The notes under the pieces: model-generated
What the model saw: the letters and a program-made list of their open reading frames with translations, nothing else
Database searches by the model: none
Told to the model about the DNA's origin: nothing
In this document: piece after piece, positions 33,588-42,320 of the stretch
How positions within the stretch are numbered: position 1 is the first letter of the stretch
Layout of the letters: each line of letters opens with the position of its first letter
Program-made: the position numbers and the translations under genes
NCBI RefSeq assembly: GCF_044810985.1
Contig: NZ_CP085242.1
Coordinates: forward strand, 1,798,001-1,862,000
Reading direction: 5' to 3'
Origin: Marinospirillum sp031581385
GTDB taxonomy: Bacteria > Pseudomonadota > Gammaproteobacteria > Pseudomonadales > Halomonadaceae
Length of the DNA stretch: 64,000 bases

Positions 33588-33610
33588 CATAAGGGACAGC
33601 TCAGCCGCTG

Positions 33611-34045
33611 TTACTGGCTGGCTTCCACCAGGTATTCAACCGCATTCATGACTTCTTCATCAGAAGCATTACTGCCACCACGGGGAGGCATCGCGCCCAG
33701 GCCGTTGATCACACTGCTGGCCAGATCATCCATGGATTTATCCAGGCGATCACCCCAGGCTGCTGCATCACCAATAACGGGGGCACCAGCAGCACCGCTG
33801 TCGTGACAGGCCGCACAAACGCTGGTATAGACTTCCTCACCGGATCTGGCAGGGCCGGATGCTTCTTCAACGGCGGCACCACCGCAATCCATACCCTCAA
33901 GGCAAAGTTCACCGGCAGGCTGCAAACGTTCGGCGATTTCATCAGCAGAGGCTGTTTTTGCCTGCGCCTGCAGAGCCAGCAAAGCACCCAAACCTAAAAT
34001 TGCCGCTGCCGCCAGAATGCGGGTCACCTGAATTCGTTGTTTCAC
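33611..34045 (-). CDS. Periplasmic c5-type cytochrome
   Basis: A protein of 144 residues with an N-terminal signal (TRILAAAAILGLGALLALQAQA), a Cys pair in ELCLEGMDCGG and one heme c site, VCAACHDSG, followed by GAPVIGDAAAWGDRL. The last segment is characteristic of cytochrome c5. The axial Met is in LGAMPPRGG near the C-terminus. It carries electrons in the periplasm. The start is GTG 34045, with GAGGTGG upstream; the frame runs 23 codons further without a ribosome site. It is a single-gene unit. The gap 34046-34234 has no gene. Confidence 0.88.
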   Translation of the reverse strand: MKQRIQVTRILAAAAILGLGALLALQAQAKTASADEIAERLQPAGELCLEGMDCGGAAVEEASGPARSGEEVYTSVCAACHDSGAAGAPVIGDAAAWGDRLDKSMDDLASSVINGLGAMPPRGGSNASDEEVMNAVEYLVEASQ

Positions 34046-34234
34046 TCTCACCACCTCTAGTCGTCTGGTTTTTTCAGGCCAACCGGATACAGCTCGCAAG
34101 CCTTTGCCGAGCACAGCCTGTGTTTTTACTTCGTAGCTAAAAAATTGGTAGCGGAATTATACCCAAGAAAGTCAGAGTGCGTAACCACTTACACTAATAC
34201 CTTAGGCAGGCAGCGACATTTAACCGCAAAAAGA

Positions 34235-34984
34235 TTAATGAACTTTCCTGAACTCGGCCGGTGTTCTGCCCAGATAACGCCGGAAAGCGTGGGTCAGAGA
34301 GCTTTGACTGGCAAAGCCCACTTTTTCGGCAATGACGCTCATGGAGAAGCGGGTTTCGCGCAGCAGATCCTGGGCTCGTTCCAGACGCGCCTGGGTCAGA
34401 TACTGGCCCGGTGTGGTTCCGGTGGCTTCACGAAAGAGGGCATGAAAATGTCCGGGACTGACACAGGCCACCTCAGCCAGACGGGTGACCGGCAGGGGTT
34501 CCGACAAATGCTGCTGAATGTAGACTTCCAGCTTGACCAGATCCAGACGACCCTTGGGGGCAGGTAAAGCCAGGGGTTGTTCAAAGAGCCGCTGGTACAG
34601 ACTGCCCAGAAACACCTTTGACATGCCTTCAACAGCATCCGCTGATTCCTGCCAGAGTTTCTGTTCTTTATCCAGAAAACCCAGTAGCAAGCGCAGGCTG
34701 GAATCGGCTGTGAAATAACGCGGTCGATCAAACAACCTTTCCAGCTCTCGGGTTGCAGTATGCAGCGGAAAATCCATCACCACATGCTGGTTCTTTCCCA
34801 AACCTTCATAAAAGTGGGTTTCTCCTGAGGGCACCAGACAACCATGCATGGCATCCACACGCCCCCCATAACCGGCTATCTCAAATTCGGCACTGCCGGA
34901 CAGAGCAATAACCAGCTGGTGGTAACTATGATCATGGTGCAAGCAAAGGGTCGGTAACGGAAAGCTACGTATTCGGGGTTGCAT
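34235..34984 (-). CDS. AraC-family regulator next to putA
   Basis: A protein of 249 residues. The N-terminal cupin-like ligand domain (about 10-130) is followed by the two helix-turn-helix motifs of AraC/XylS proteins (VTRLAEVACVSPGHFHALFR and SVIAEKVGFASQSSLTHAFRR), ending with YLGRTPAEFR. It diverges from putA with a 128-bp gap, and in Pseudomonas an AraC-type protein (PruR) activates put genes, so proline-responsive control of putA/putP is a reasonable inference. Start ATG 34984 has AGGTG upstream; a GTG at 34993 is an alternative. Confidence 0.82.
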   Translation of the reverse strand: MQPRIRSFPLPTLCLHHDHSYHQLVIALSGSAEFEIAGYGGRVDAMHGCLVPSGETHFYEGLGKNQHVVMDFPLHTATRELERLFDRPRYFTADSSLRLLLGFLDKEQKLWQESADAVEGMSKVFLGSLYQRLFEQPLALPAPKGRLDLVKLEVYIQQHLSEPLPVTRLAEVACVSPGHFHALFREATGTTPGQYLTQARLERAQDLLRETRFSMSVIAEKVGFASQSSLTHAFRRYLGRTPAEFRKVH

Positions 34985-35112
34985 GGATATCACCTGAAGG
35001 AGGCTGTTATCTGAGTCTGGAACAAAAGCTTCTGATTTTCAATCAAGACAAAATTCCTCCGGGCAACCAAACTGCTAACCAAGGTCAAAAAACAAATACC
35101 GGAGCAATTGTC

Positions 35113-38100
35113 ATGCCCTCTATTCACCCCCTGCATCAACAGAATACAACTGAGCACCTGAATGCCCAGCAGCTGCTCAATCCTGACCTGCAACAGGATT
35201 TGCCAGAGCTACTCAACAGCCTCAGCCAGCATTACATGGTGGATGAAGATACCTTCATGCAGGAGCTGGTCACCCTGCTCAACCATCAGCCGGAAGACTT
35301 TAAACGCCTGGCTGACCAGACTGCCGAACTGGTTCGGGAAGTGCGCAGCCAGGAGGATGCCATTGACAGCATCGATCGGCTCCTCCAGCAATATAGCCTG
35401 GATACCCAGGAAGGGGTACTGCTGATGTGTCTGGCCGAAGCCCTGCTGCGCATCCCCGACTCCCGCACGGCCGAAGACCTGATTCGTGACAAGCTCTCCA
35501 TTGCCGACTGGAAACGCCACCTGGGCCAGAGCGACTCTTTGCTGGTCAACGCCTCCACCTGGGGGTTGATGCTTACTGGGCGGGTTGTGGGTGTGGACAA
35601 ACGTGATAACAAGCCAGTTCCGGTTCTCAACCGCCTGGTGACCCGGCTGGGGGAGCCGGTGGTTCGCCAGGTAATGGCACAATCCATGAAGCTGATGGGG
35701 CATCAATTTGTTCTGGGCCGCACGCTTCCCGAAGCCCTGAAAAACGGCAAACCCCTGTTCAAAAAAGGCTACACCTACTCTTTTGACATGCTGGGCGAGG
35801 CCGCCAGAACAGACAAGGATGCCCTGCGCTATTTTGATGCCTACCTGGAAGCCATCGAGCTGGTGGGTCAGGCGGATACCAAAACCACTGCGGAAGCTCC
35901 GCCTCCCTCCGTGTCCATCAAGCTTTCCGCTCTGCACCCCCGTTACGAAAGGGGCAAAAGGGAACGCATTCTGACGGAGTTATCTGCACGCTTGGGCGAG
36001 TTGGTGGGACGGGCCAGAGAGCTGGATGTTGCCCTGACCCTGGATGCGGAAGAAGCCGATCGCCTGGAGCTCTCCCTGGAGGTTTTTGAAAAGGTTTACC
36101 GTCAGGAAGGCAAGGGCTGGGGCAAGCTGGGCCTGGTGGTTCAGGCTTATGCTAAACGGGCTTTACCCACCCTCCACTGGTTGACCCGTCTTGCTGCTGA
36201 GCAGGGCGATGAAATCCCTGTGCGTCTGGTCAAGGGGGCCTACTGGGATACCGAAATCAAACTGGCCCAGGTTGAAGGTTTGAGCGGTTACCCGGTCTTC
36301 ACCCGCAAAGCCAATACCGACATTGCCTATCTGGCCTGTGCCCGCTACCTGCTTTCCGAAACAACCAAAGGGCGTATTTTTCCCCAGTTTGCCACTCACA
36401 ATGCTCACACCCTGACCTGTCTGCTGGATATGGCGGGGGAAAGACCGATTGAATTCCAGCGCCTGCATGGCATGGGTGAAGCCCTTTACAACCAGGCTCT
36501 CAAACGCGCACCCCAGGGCACCTACTGCCGTATTTATGCTCCGGTCGGTGCGCACAAGGATCTCCTCCCCTATCTGGTGCGCCGTTTGCTGGAAAATGGG
36601 GCCAACTCGTCCTTTGTTCACCAGCTGGTTGATGAGCGGGTTCCGGTGGAAGGTCTCTGCCGCCACCCCCTGGAACAGCTGGCTAACAAAAAGAGCTATC
36701 GCAACCCCCAGATTCCTCTCCCCCTGGATATCTATGGTACTCACCGCAAAAACTCCAAAGGTATAAATTTGATGATCAACAGCCAACTTGAACCCCTGCT
36801 CGATTCCATTCACGCCTGGGACAAGCATCAATGGCAGGGGCAACCCCTGCTGGGAACCTCCCTGGCCAATGACCCGCAACTGAAACACCCGGTGGTCAGC
36901 CCTTTTGATAAAAATCAGCTTGTTGGGGAAATTCAGTGGACCAGTGAAGAGCAAGCCAAAGCCGCACTGGATGTTGCCCACCAAGCCTTCCCTGACTGGA
37001 ATGCTGTACCTGTTGCTGAGCGAGCGGCCTTGCTGCGCAAGATTGGTGACAGTTTGGAAGAACACCTGCCGGAATTGATGGCCATCTGTGCTCGCGAAGG
37101 CGGCAAACAACTGGCCGACGGAGTTGCAGAAATTCGCGAAGCTGTGGATTTCTGTCGCTACTATGCTCTGCAGGCAGAAAAGCTCTTTGGTGAAACAACC
37201 GTAATGCCAGGGCCTACCGGTGAGTCCAATGAACTTTACCTGACCGGCAAAGGCGTTTTTGTCGCCATCAGCCCCTGGAACTTCCCGGTGGCCATCTTCC
37301 TGGGCCAGGTGTTGGCTGCGGCTGTTTCCGGCAACACCGTATTGGCCAAGCCTGCCGAGCAGACCTCTCTGGTTGCCTGCCGCTGCATGGAACTGATCTA
37401 TGAGGCCGGTATGCCGCGCGATGTGATTCAACTCCTACCCGGTTTGGGCAAGGATATCGGCCCGGTGCTGACTTCTGACCCCCGAGTCACAGGGGTTGCC
37501 TTTACCGGCTCCACCGAAACGGCTCAGGTGATTAACCGCACCCTGGCAGCCCGTGAAAAAGCACCTCTTGCTGCTCTGGTTGCTGAAACCGGAGGCCAGA
37601 ATGCCATGATCGTGGATTCCACCGCTCTACCTGAACAGGTGGTGGCCGATGTAGTTGAATCCTCTTTTACTAGCGCCGGACAAAGGTGCTCTGCTCTGCG
37701 TGTGCTATATTTACAAGAAGATATTGCTGACAAGGTGATGGACATCCTTGCCGGGGCCATGCAGGAGCTGCAGCTGGGTGACCCCCGCGACCCCGCGACG
37801 GATGTTGGCCCTGTCATTGATGAGGCTGCACGCAAGAATCTGCAAGCCCATGTGGATAAGTTTCGCCAACAGGGGCGCATCCTGGCCGAAACCCAGGTTC
37901 CCCAGGATCTGCAGGAAAAAGGGGAGTTTGTGGCACCAGTGGCCCTACAGCTGGAAAGCCTGGATGAGCTGGAAAAAGAGCAGTTTGGCCCCATCCTGCA
38001 TGTTCTTCGTTACAAGTCAACGGAGCTGGATGAGGTGATCGACAGCATCAATCGCAGTGGTTATGGCCTGACTTTCGGCATCCAGAGCCGTAATGAAAGT

Positions 38101-38343
38101 TTTGCTGATTATATCGACAGCAAGGTGCGTGTCGGTAATGTTTATGTCAACCGCAACATGATCGGTGCGGTTGTTGGAGTCCAGCCCTTTGGCGGTATGG
38201 GGCTGTCAGGTACGGGGCCCAAGGCAGGTGGGCCTCATTACCTTTTGCGGTTTGCCACTGAACGCACCCGCACAATCAATACCGCTGCTATCGGTGGCAA
38301 TGCCAGCTTGCTGGCACAATCTGACGAAGATGTCAGTGAATGA
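35113..38343 (+). CDS. putA: Bifunctional proline dehydrogenase / P5C dehydrogenase
   Basis: A 1,076-residue enzyme converting proline to glutamate with FAD and NAD. After an alpha-helical arm (about 30-130) comes the TIM-barrel proline dehydrogenase (about 180-500) with VSIKLSALHPRY, LTLDAEEADRLELS, VRLVKGAYWD and RLHGMGE. The glutamate-semialdehyde dehydrogenase (about 560-1040) has SPWNFPVAIF, Glu825 in AETGGQN and catalytic Cys859 in GQRCSALR. It lacks the N-terminal ribbon-helix-helix DNA-binding domain of E. coli PutA (1,320 residues), so it cannot repress its own operon. The divergent AraC regulator may do this job. GGAG lies 9 nt before the ATG. Confidence 0.95.
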   Translation: MPSIHPLHQQNTTEHLNAQQLLNPDLQQDLPELLNSLSQHYMVDEDTFMQELVTLLNHQPEDFKRLADQTAELVREVRSQEDAIDSIDRLLQQYSLDTQEGVLLMCLAEALLRIPDSRTAEDLIRDKLSIADWKRHLGQSDSLLVNASTWGLMLTGRVVGVDKRDNKPVPVLNRLVTRLGEPVVRQVMAQSMKLMGHQFVLGRTLPEALKNGKPLFKKGYTYSFDMLGEAARTDKDALRYFDAYLEAIELVGQADTKTTAEAPPPSVSIKLSALHPRYERGKRERILTELSARLGELVGRARELDVALTLDAEEADRLELSLEVFEKVYRQEGKGWGKLGLVVQAYAKRALPTLHWLTRLAAEQGDEIPVRLVKGAYWDTEIKLAQVEGLSGYPVFTRKANTDIAYLACARYLLSETTKGRIFPQFATHNAHTLTCLLDMAGERPIEFQRLHGMGEALYNQALKRAPQGTYCRIYAPVGAHKDLLPYLVRRLLENGANSSFVHQLVDERVPVEGLCRHPLEQLANKKSYRNPQIPLPLDIYGTHRKNSKGINLMINSQLEPLLDSIHAWDKHQWQGQPLLGTSLANDPQLKHPVVSPFDKNQLVGEIQWTSEEQAKAALDVAHQAFPDWNAVPVAERAALLRKIGDSLEEHLPELMAICAREGGKQLADGVAEIREAVDFCRYYALQAEKLFGETTVMPGPTGESNELYLTGKGVFVAISPWNFPVAIFLGQVLAAAVSGNTVLAKPAEQTSLVACRCMELIYEAGMPRDVIQLLPGLGKDIGPVLTSDPRVTGVAFTGSTETAQVINRTLAAREKAPLAALVAETGGQNAMIVDSTALPEQVVADVVESSFTSAGQRCSALRVLYLQEDIADKVMDILAGAMQELQLGDPRDPATDVGPVIDEAARKNLQAHVDKFRQQGRILAETQVPQDLQEKGEFVAPVALQLESLDELEKEQFGPILHVLRYKSTELDEVIDSINRSGYGLTFGIQSRNESFADYIDSKVRVGNVYVNRNMIGAVVGVQPFGGMGLSGTGPKAGGPHYLLRFATERTRTINTAAIGGNASLLAQSDEDVSE

Positions 38344-38520
38344 TGGGGTCAACTGAATAGTTTTTACTTTTGCAGGGCAGTTTGTTTGCCACTGGACTCT
38401 TGATACCTCAACCAGTGCGCTACGCTGTCTCCAATGCGCTTGGCGCAAGCAACCTTGCTGTTAGCTATTCACGATCCTGTAAAACGCATCAAACAATAAC
38501 AAGCCAATAAAGGTGACATT

Positions 38521-40005
38521 ATGATTGAAAGCAATGCTGCGGTCGGCTGGACCTTTATCGTGTATCTCGCGGTAATCATGGGTATCGGCTGGATCGCTTA
38601 CCAAAGAACGCAGGATCTTTCCGATTATATTCTGGGGGGCCGTGGTTTGGGTCCCTGGAGTTCGGCTCTTTCCGCCGGGGCATCTGATATGTCCGGCTGG
38701 TTGCTTTTGGGTCTGCCTGGTGCAGCCTTTGCTTCAGGCCTGAGTGCCAGCTGGATCGGCATCGGCCTTTTGGCCGGCACCTGGTTGAACTGGCTGTTTA
38801 TGGCACCTCGCTTGCGCCTTTACAGCTTCAAGGCAAGCGACTCTCTGACTTTGCCCGAGTTTCTGGAGCAGCGCTTCCGGGATAAAACCAATATGCTGCG
38901 CGTGGTTTCAGCGCTCTTCATACTGCTGTTTTTCCTCTTTTATACCTCTTCCGGCCTGGTTGCTGGCGGCAAGCTGTTTGAAACGGTCTTTGATCTGGAT
39001 TATAAAGTTGCGGTTATTCTTGGCACCCTGGCTGTCGTCTCCTACACCATGTTTGGTGGCTTTCTGGCGGTCTCCTGGACAGACCTTCTGCAGGGCTTGA
39101 TGATGGCTGCAGCCCTGGCCATAGTGCCTCTTTGGGCGATGGGTGAACTGGGCGGCATCAATGCCACCTTCTCCAGCATTCGTGACCTCAACCCCAACCT
39201 TTTAACCTGGTTCAGTGATGAGACAGGCACCGCCCTGAGCTTTATCGGTATTGTCAGCTCGCTTGCCTGGGGCCTGGGTTACTTTGGTCAGCCTCACATC
39301 CTGGCCCGTTTTGCGGCTATCACTTCACATAAACGCATTCCAGCTGCCCGGCGTATTGCTGTAACCTGGACAGCCCTGGCCCTTTTGGGTGCCATGCTGA
39401 CCGGTTTGATCGGTACTGTTTATCTGGATAGTGGTCTGGGTGATGGTGAAACGGTGTTCATGGTGATGGTCAACGCTCTCTTCCATCCGGTGATTGCCGG
39501 TATTCTTCTGGCAGCCATCCTGGCGGCGGTCATGTCGACAGCAGATTCCCAGTTGCTGGTGTCTTCTTCTGCACTGACCGAGGACTTTTACAAGTCCATC
39601 TTCCGCAAGGATGCCACCCAGAAGGAGCTGGTCAAAATCGGGCGTATTGCGGTGATTGTGATCGCTATTGCGGCGATGTTGCTGGCTCTGAATGAAGACA
39701 GCACCGTACTGGATCTGGTGTCCTATGCCTGGGCAGGCTTTGGTGCCACCTTTGGTCCGGTTCTGCTGCTGGCCCTTTTCTGGAAACGTTCCACTGCCCT
39801 GGGTGCCATGGCTGGTATCGTGGTCGGCGGGGTCACCGTGGTCGTCTGGGCCAATATGACCGGTGGTATCTTTGCCCTTTACGAAATTGTACCTGGCTTC
39901 ATTCTGGCCGGTATCGCCATGATCGTGATGAGCCTGGTCAGTCCCGAACCCGAGCAAGAAATTCTGGATGAATTTGATGCCGTGGTTAAAGAAGCGCAGT
40001 CGTAA
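38521..40005 (+). CDS. putP: Sodium/proline symporter
   Basis: A 494-residue SSS-family transporter with about 13 membrane helices. The N-terminus has the conserved YILGGRGLGPWSSALSAGAS and DMSGWLLLGLPG stretch, and later GLGYFGQPHILARF and AAILAAVMSTADSQLLVSSS, which contribute to Na+ binding. It brings proline in for PutA. AAAGGTGACATT precedes the ATG. The 177-bp putA-putP gap holds no clear terminator or gene. The closest alternative, a pantothenate or other SSS porter, is unlikely because of the putA context. Confidence 0.92.
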   Translation: MIESNAAVGWTFIVYLAVIMGIGWIAYQRTQDLSDYILGGRGLGPWSSALSAGASDMSGWLLLGLPGAAFASGLSASWIGIGLLAGTWLNWLFMAPRLRLYSFKASDSLTLPEFLEQRFRDKTNMLRVVSALFILLFFLFYTSSGLVAGGKLFETVFDLDYKVAVILGTLAVVSYTMFGGFLAVSWTDLLQGLMMAAALAIVPLWAMGELGGINATFSSIRDLNPNLLTWFSDETGTALSFIGIVSSLAWGLGYFGQPHILARFAAITSHKRIPAARRIAVTWTALALLGAMLTGLIGTVYLDSGLGDGETVFMVMVNALFHPVIAGILLAAILAAVMSTADSQLLVSSSALTEDFYKSIFRKDATQKELVKIGRIAVIVIAIAAMLLALNEDSTVLDLVSYAWAGFGATFGPVLLLALFWKRSTALGAMAGIVVGGVTVVVWANMTGGIFALYEIVPGFILAGIAMIVMSLVSPEPEQEILDEFDAVVKEAQS

Positions 40006-40013
40006 CATTTTGC

Positions 40014-40044
40014 AACATTTCAGGTCAGGGACGACCGAAATGTT
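40014..40044 (+). terminator. Hairpin after putP
   Basis: AACATTT (40014-40020) pairs with AAATGTT (40038-40044) and GGTC with GACC inside it, giving an 11-bp interrupted stem. No T-run follows, so this may be a weak or factor-dependent terminator. Confidence 0.4.
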
Positions 40045-40391
40045 ATGTAAACAGCATAAATATTTATTGATTCAACCTATAACAAATGAAATCTAACTAA
40101 TATATGGGAGAATGCGTTTATTTATTTTGTCATAAAGAAAAAAATCAAATTTTAAATCATTTTATTACAATCCCAGCATAACCCCTCAAACCCTTCAAGA
40201 ACACTCCCATCAGGCGAATACGCCATTTTTCCTGTCAGCTTAGAAACCCCTTTCCAAACAGTTGTTTGAATAAATACCCCATAAAAAACTGGAAAATGTG
40301 ACCCGATACTAAGTCCGGTTATTTCATCCGGTTTTTATCTTGCCCGAGCGTAAAGCCTGGTGCTAACATAAAGCGACAAATTAACAGAGAT

Positions 40392-40449
40392 TTAACCCTA
40401 ATTAACCTGCTTGCTACCTAACTCAATAAAAATCATAGGGTTAACCTGC
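40392..40449. promoter_or_regulatory. Compound repeat upstream of tpsB
   Basis: TTAACCCTA (40392-40400) and TAGGGTTAA (40436-40444) are a perfect inverted repeat with a 35-bp spacer. TTAACCTGC occurs at 40402-40410 and again at 40441-40449 as a direct repeat 39 bp apart. The block ends 21 bp before the tpsB ATG, at the end of a 464-bp AT-rich gap that otherwise shows only a short near-direct repeat (TCCGGTTATTTCA/TCCGGTTTTTATC near 40313-40338). A regulator site or mRNA leader structure is plausible. Confidence 0.45.
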
Positions 40450-40469
40450 AGCCAAGAGAGTCAGCCGGG

Positions 40470-42320
40470 ATGAGTCCGAACATCAACCAGGGGAATCAGT
40501 TCATTGCTTTTAGCTTCGTAGCTATAAGGCAGTGGCTGGTATTGATCTGGCTTCCAGGCTGCCTGATCCTGGTGGTTCCCCTGACTTGGGCACAGGAGCA
40601 AACCGAAGTGCCCAGCCAGTTGGTTCCCGGCGCAATACGTCCGGATGCACAACCCCAACGCATACCACCCCAGCCACCTGCCAAGGTTCTGGAAATTCCA
40701 CCTCTGGTTGAACGTCCCTTTGCCGAGGATGCCGGTGAGCGGGTGGAAGTGACTCGCTTTGAATTACTGAATGCTCGCAACCTCCCGCAATATGATATTG
40801 ATTTGCAGGAAGTTGCCGAACTTCTGGAAGAGGCCCGCCAGGAAAGACCCTCCGGCTTCACCATCGGTCAGCTGGAGCAGGTTGCAGACAAGGTCACCAA
40901 TTACTACCGCAGCCGGGGACTGATCCTCGCCAAAGGCGTGATTCCGGTACAAACCGTTGATGACGGCGTCGTTGCCATTCAGGTGATTGAAGGCAAACTG
41001 GGGCAGGTGCTGGGTGATGGCAACCAACTCTATGCAACCTCGACCCTGGCCCGAGCTTTCAGTGACCTGCAGGGAAAGCCCGTCAGCCAGATGGAGGCTG
41101 AATCTGGCTTGTTGATTCTGACCGATTACCCCGGTCTGGCTGCTTTCGGGATGTTTCAGCCCGGCAAGGAGGTGGGTGAGGCCGACCTGCTGGTTCGCGT
41201 TCCCAATGAAGAGCGCTTCAATCTGGATTTGCGTCTCGATAATCACGGCAGTGATACCACGGGGGAATACCGCACTCGCGGCACCTTCCACTGGAACAAT
41301 GTCACCGGCAATGCCGACCGTTTGACCACCACTCTGCAGCAGGGTTTTCAGCCCAACAACAACCAGTTTCTTGCGCTGGACTACCAGATTATTCTCAACC
41401 GTCTTTACCAGGCCGGAGCCAACCTCAGCCACAATACTTTTGAAGTAGGGGGCGAATTTGCTGATCTTGAAATCTCCGGCAGCTCCAGCCAAGCAGGCCT
41501 GTTTGCTGAGCGCATCTGGATCCGCAGCCGTGAGCGCAACTTTTCCACACGTCTGGAGCTGCGCCTGCGTGAAGCCATTACGGAGCGGAGTTCCGAGCCT
41601 GCCAACAGAGACCGCTTAACTGTTTTCAAGCTGGGACTCAGTTACGATTCGGTTGACACCCGCTTCAGTGGTTTGAATTACGCCGGGCTTGAACTCAACC
41701 AGGGGATCAATGATCTTTTCGGTGCCATGGGCGATACAGCCAGTTCCTATGAATTGGACAGAGGTGAACGCCCCAGCCGCCAGGCAGGAACTCGCGAGGG
41801 TGACACCCTGCCCTATGCCGAAGGCCAGTTCACCAAGATCCTGGCTTTTTATTCGCGACTCCAGAACCTGACCAGCAATTCATCCCTTTTATTTCGCACC
41901 GAAGTTCAGTATTCACCGGACCTTCTGGTGCCCATGGAACAATATGCTGTGGGGGGTGCTGACCACCTGCGCGGTTTTCCTTCTTCCTGGACCATGTATG
42001 ATTCTGGAGCTCTGCTATCCTTAGAGTATATTCTGCAGGCTCCTTTCATCGGTGATATTCAGGCTTATGAGGAATGGCGCTGGCAGGATTTGCTGCAGTT
42101 CTCAATTTTTTATGATCACGCCTATGGCGAAAAGAACGACCCCTTTCCCAATGAGCCTCAAGGTTATTATCAGTTGAGCAGCGTGGGAATAGGCACCAGG
42201 TTCAACCTGCCCAACCAGCTCAGCTCAAGACTGCAGGTGGCGGTTCCGGTAACAGATGAAAGTGACCCCGATGACGAAGAAAGCACGCAAGTCTGGTTCG
42301 ACATCGCCTATCATTTCTGA
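40470..42320 (+). CDS. Two-partner-secretion outer-membrane transporter (FhaC/ShlB family)
   Basis: A 616-residue TpsB protein that exports its TpsA partner across the outer membrane. A signal-like segment (about 18-42, ending LTWAQ) is followed by a Pro/Gln linker, then POTRA domains (RVEVTRFELLNARNLPQYDI; SGFTIGQLEQVADKVTNYYRSRG, with VIEGKLGQV) and a C-terminal 16-strand barrel. The barrel has the conserved AVGGADHLRGF, equivalent to the VRGY loop of FhaC, and ends in an outer-membrane Phe. The reading frame overlaps tpsA by 50-65 bp, so they are coupled. It is the first gene of a six-gene run. Confidence 0.92.
   Translation: MSPNINQGNQFIAFSFVAIRQWLVLIWLPGCLILVVPLTWAQEQTEVPSQLVPGAIRPDAQPQRIPPQPPAKVLEIPPLVERPFAEDAGERVEVTRFELLNARNLPQYDIDLQEVAELLEEARQERPSGFTIGQLEQVADKVTNYYRSRGLILAKGVIPVQTVDDGVVAIQVIEGKLGQVLGDGNQLYATSTLARAFSDLQGKPVSQMEAESGLLILTDYPGLAAFGMFQPGKEVGEADLLVRVPNEERFNLDLRLDNHGSDTTGEYRTRGTFHWNNVTGNADRLTTTLQQGFQPNNNQFLALDYQIILNRLYQAGANLSHNTFEVGGEFADLEISGSSSQAGLFAERIWIRSRERNFSTRLELRLREAITERSSEPANRDRLTVFKLGLSYDSVDTRFSGLNYAGLELNQGINDLFGAMGDTASSYELDRGERPSRQAGTREGDTLPYAEGQFTKILAFYSRLQNLTSNSSLLFRTEVQYSPDLLVPMEQYAVGGADHLRGFPSSWTMYDSGALLSLEYILQAPFIGDIQAYEEWRWQDLLQFSIFYDHAYGEKNDPFPNEPQGYYQLSSVGIGTRFNLPNQLSSRLQVAVPVTDESDPDDEESTQVWFDIAYHF

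Noticed and set aside
36163..37431. Minus-strand open frame of 422 codons
   Set aside because: Shadow of putA, where both enzyme domains are intact.
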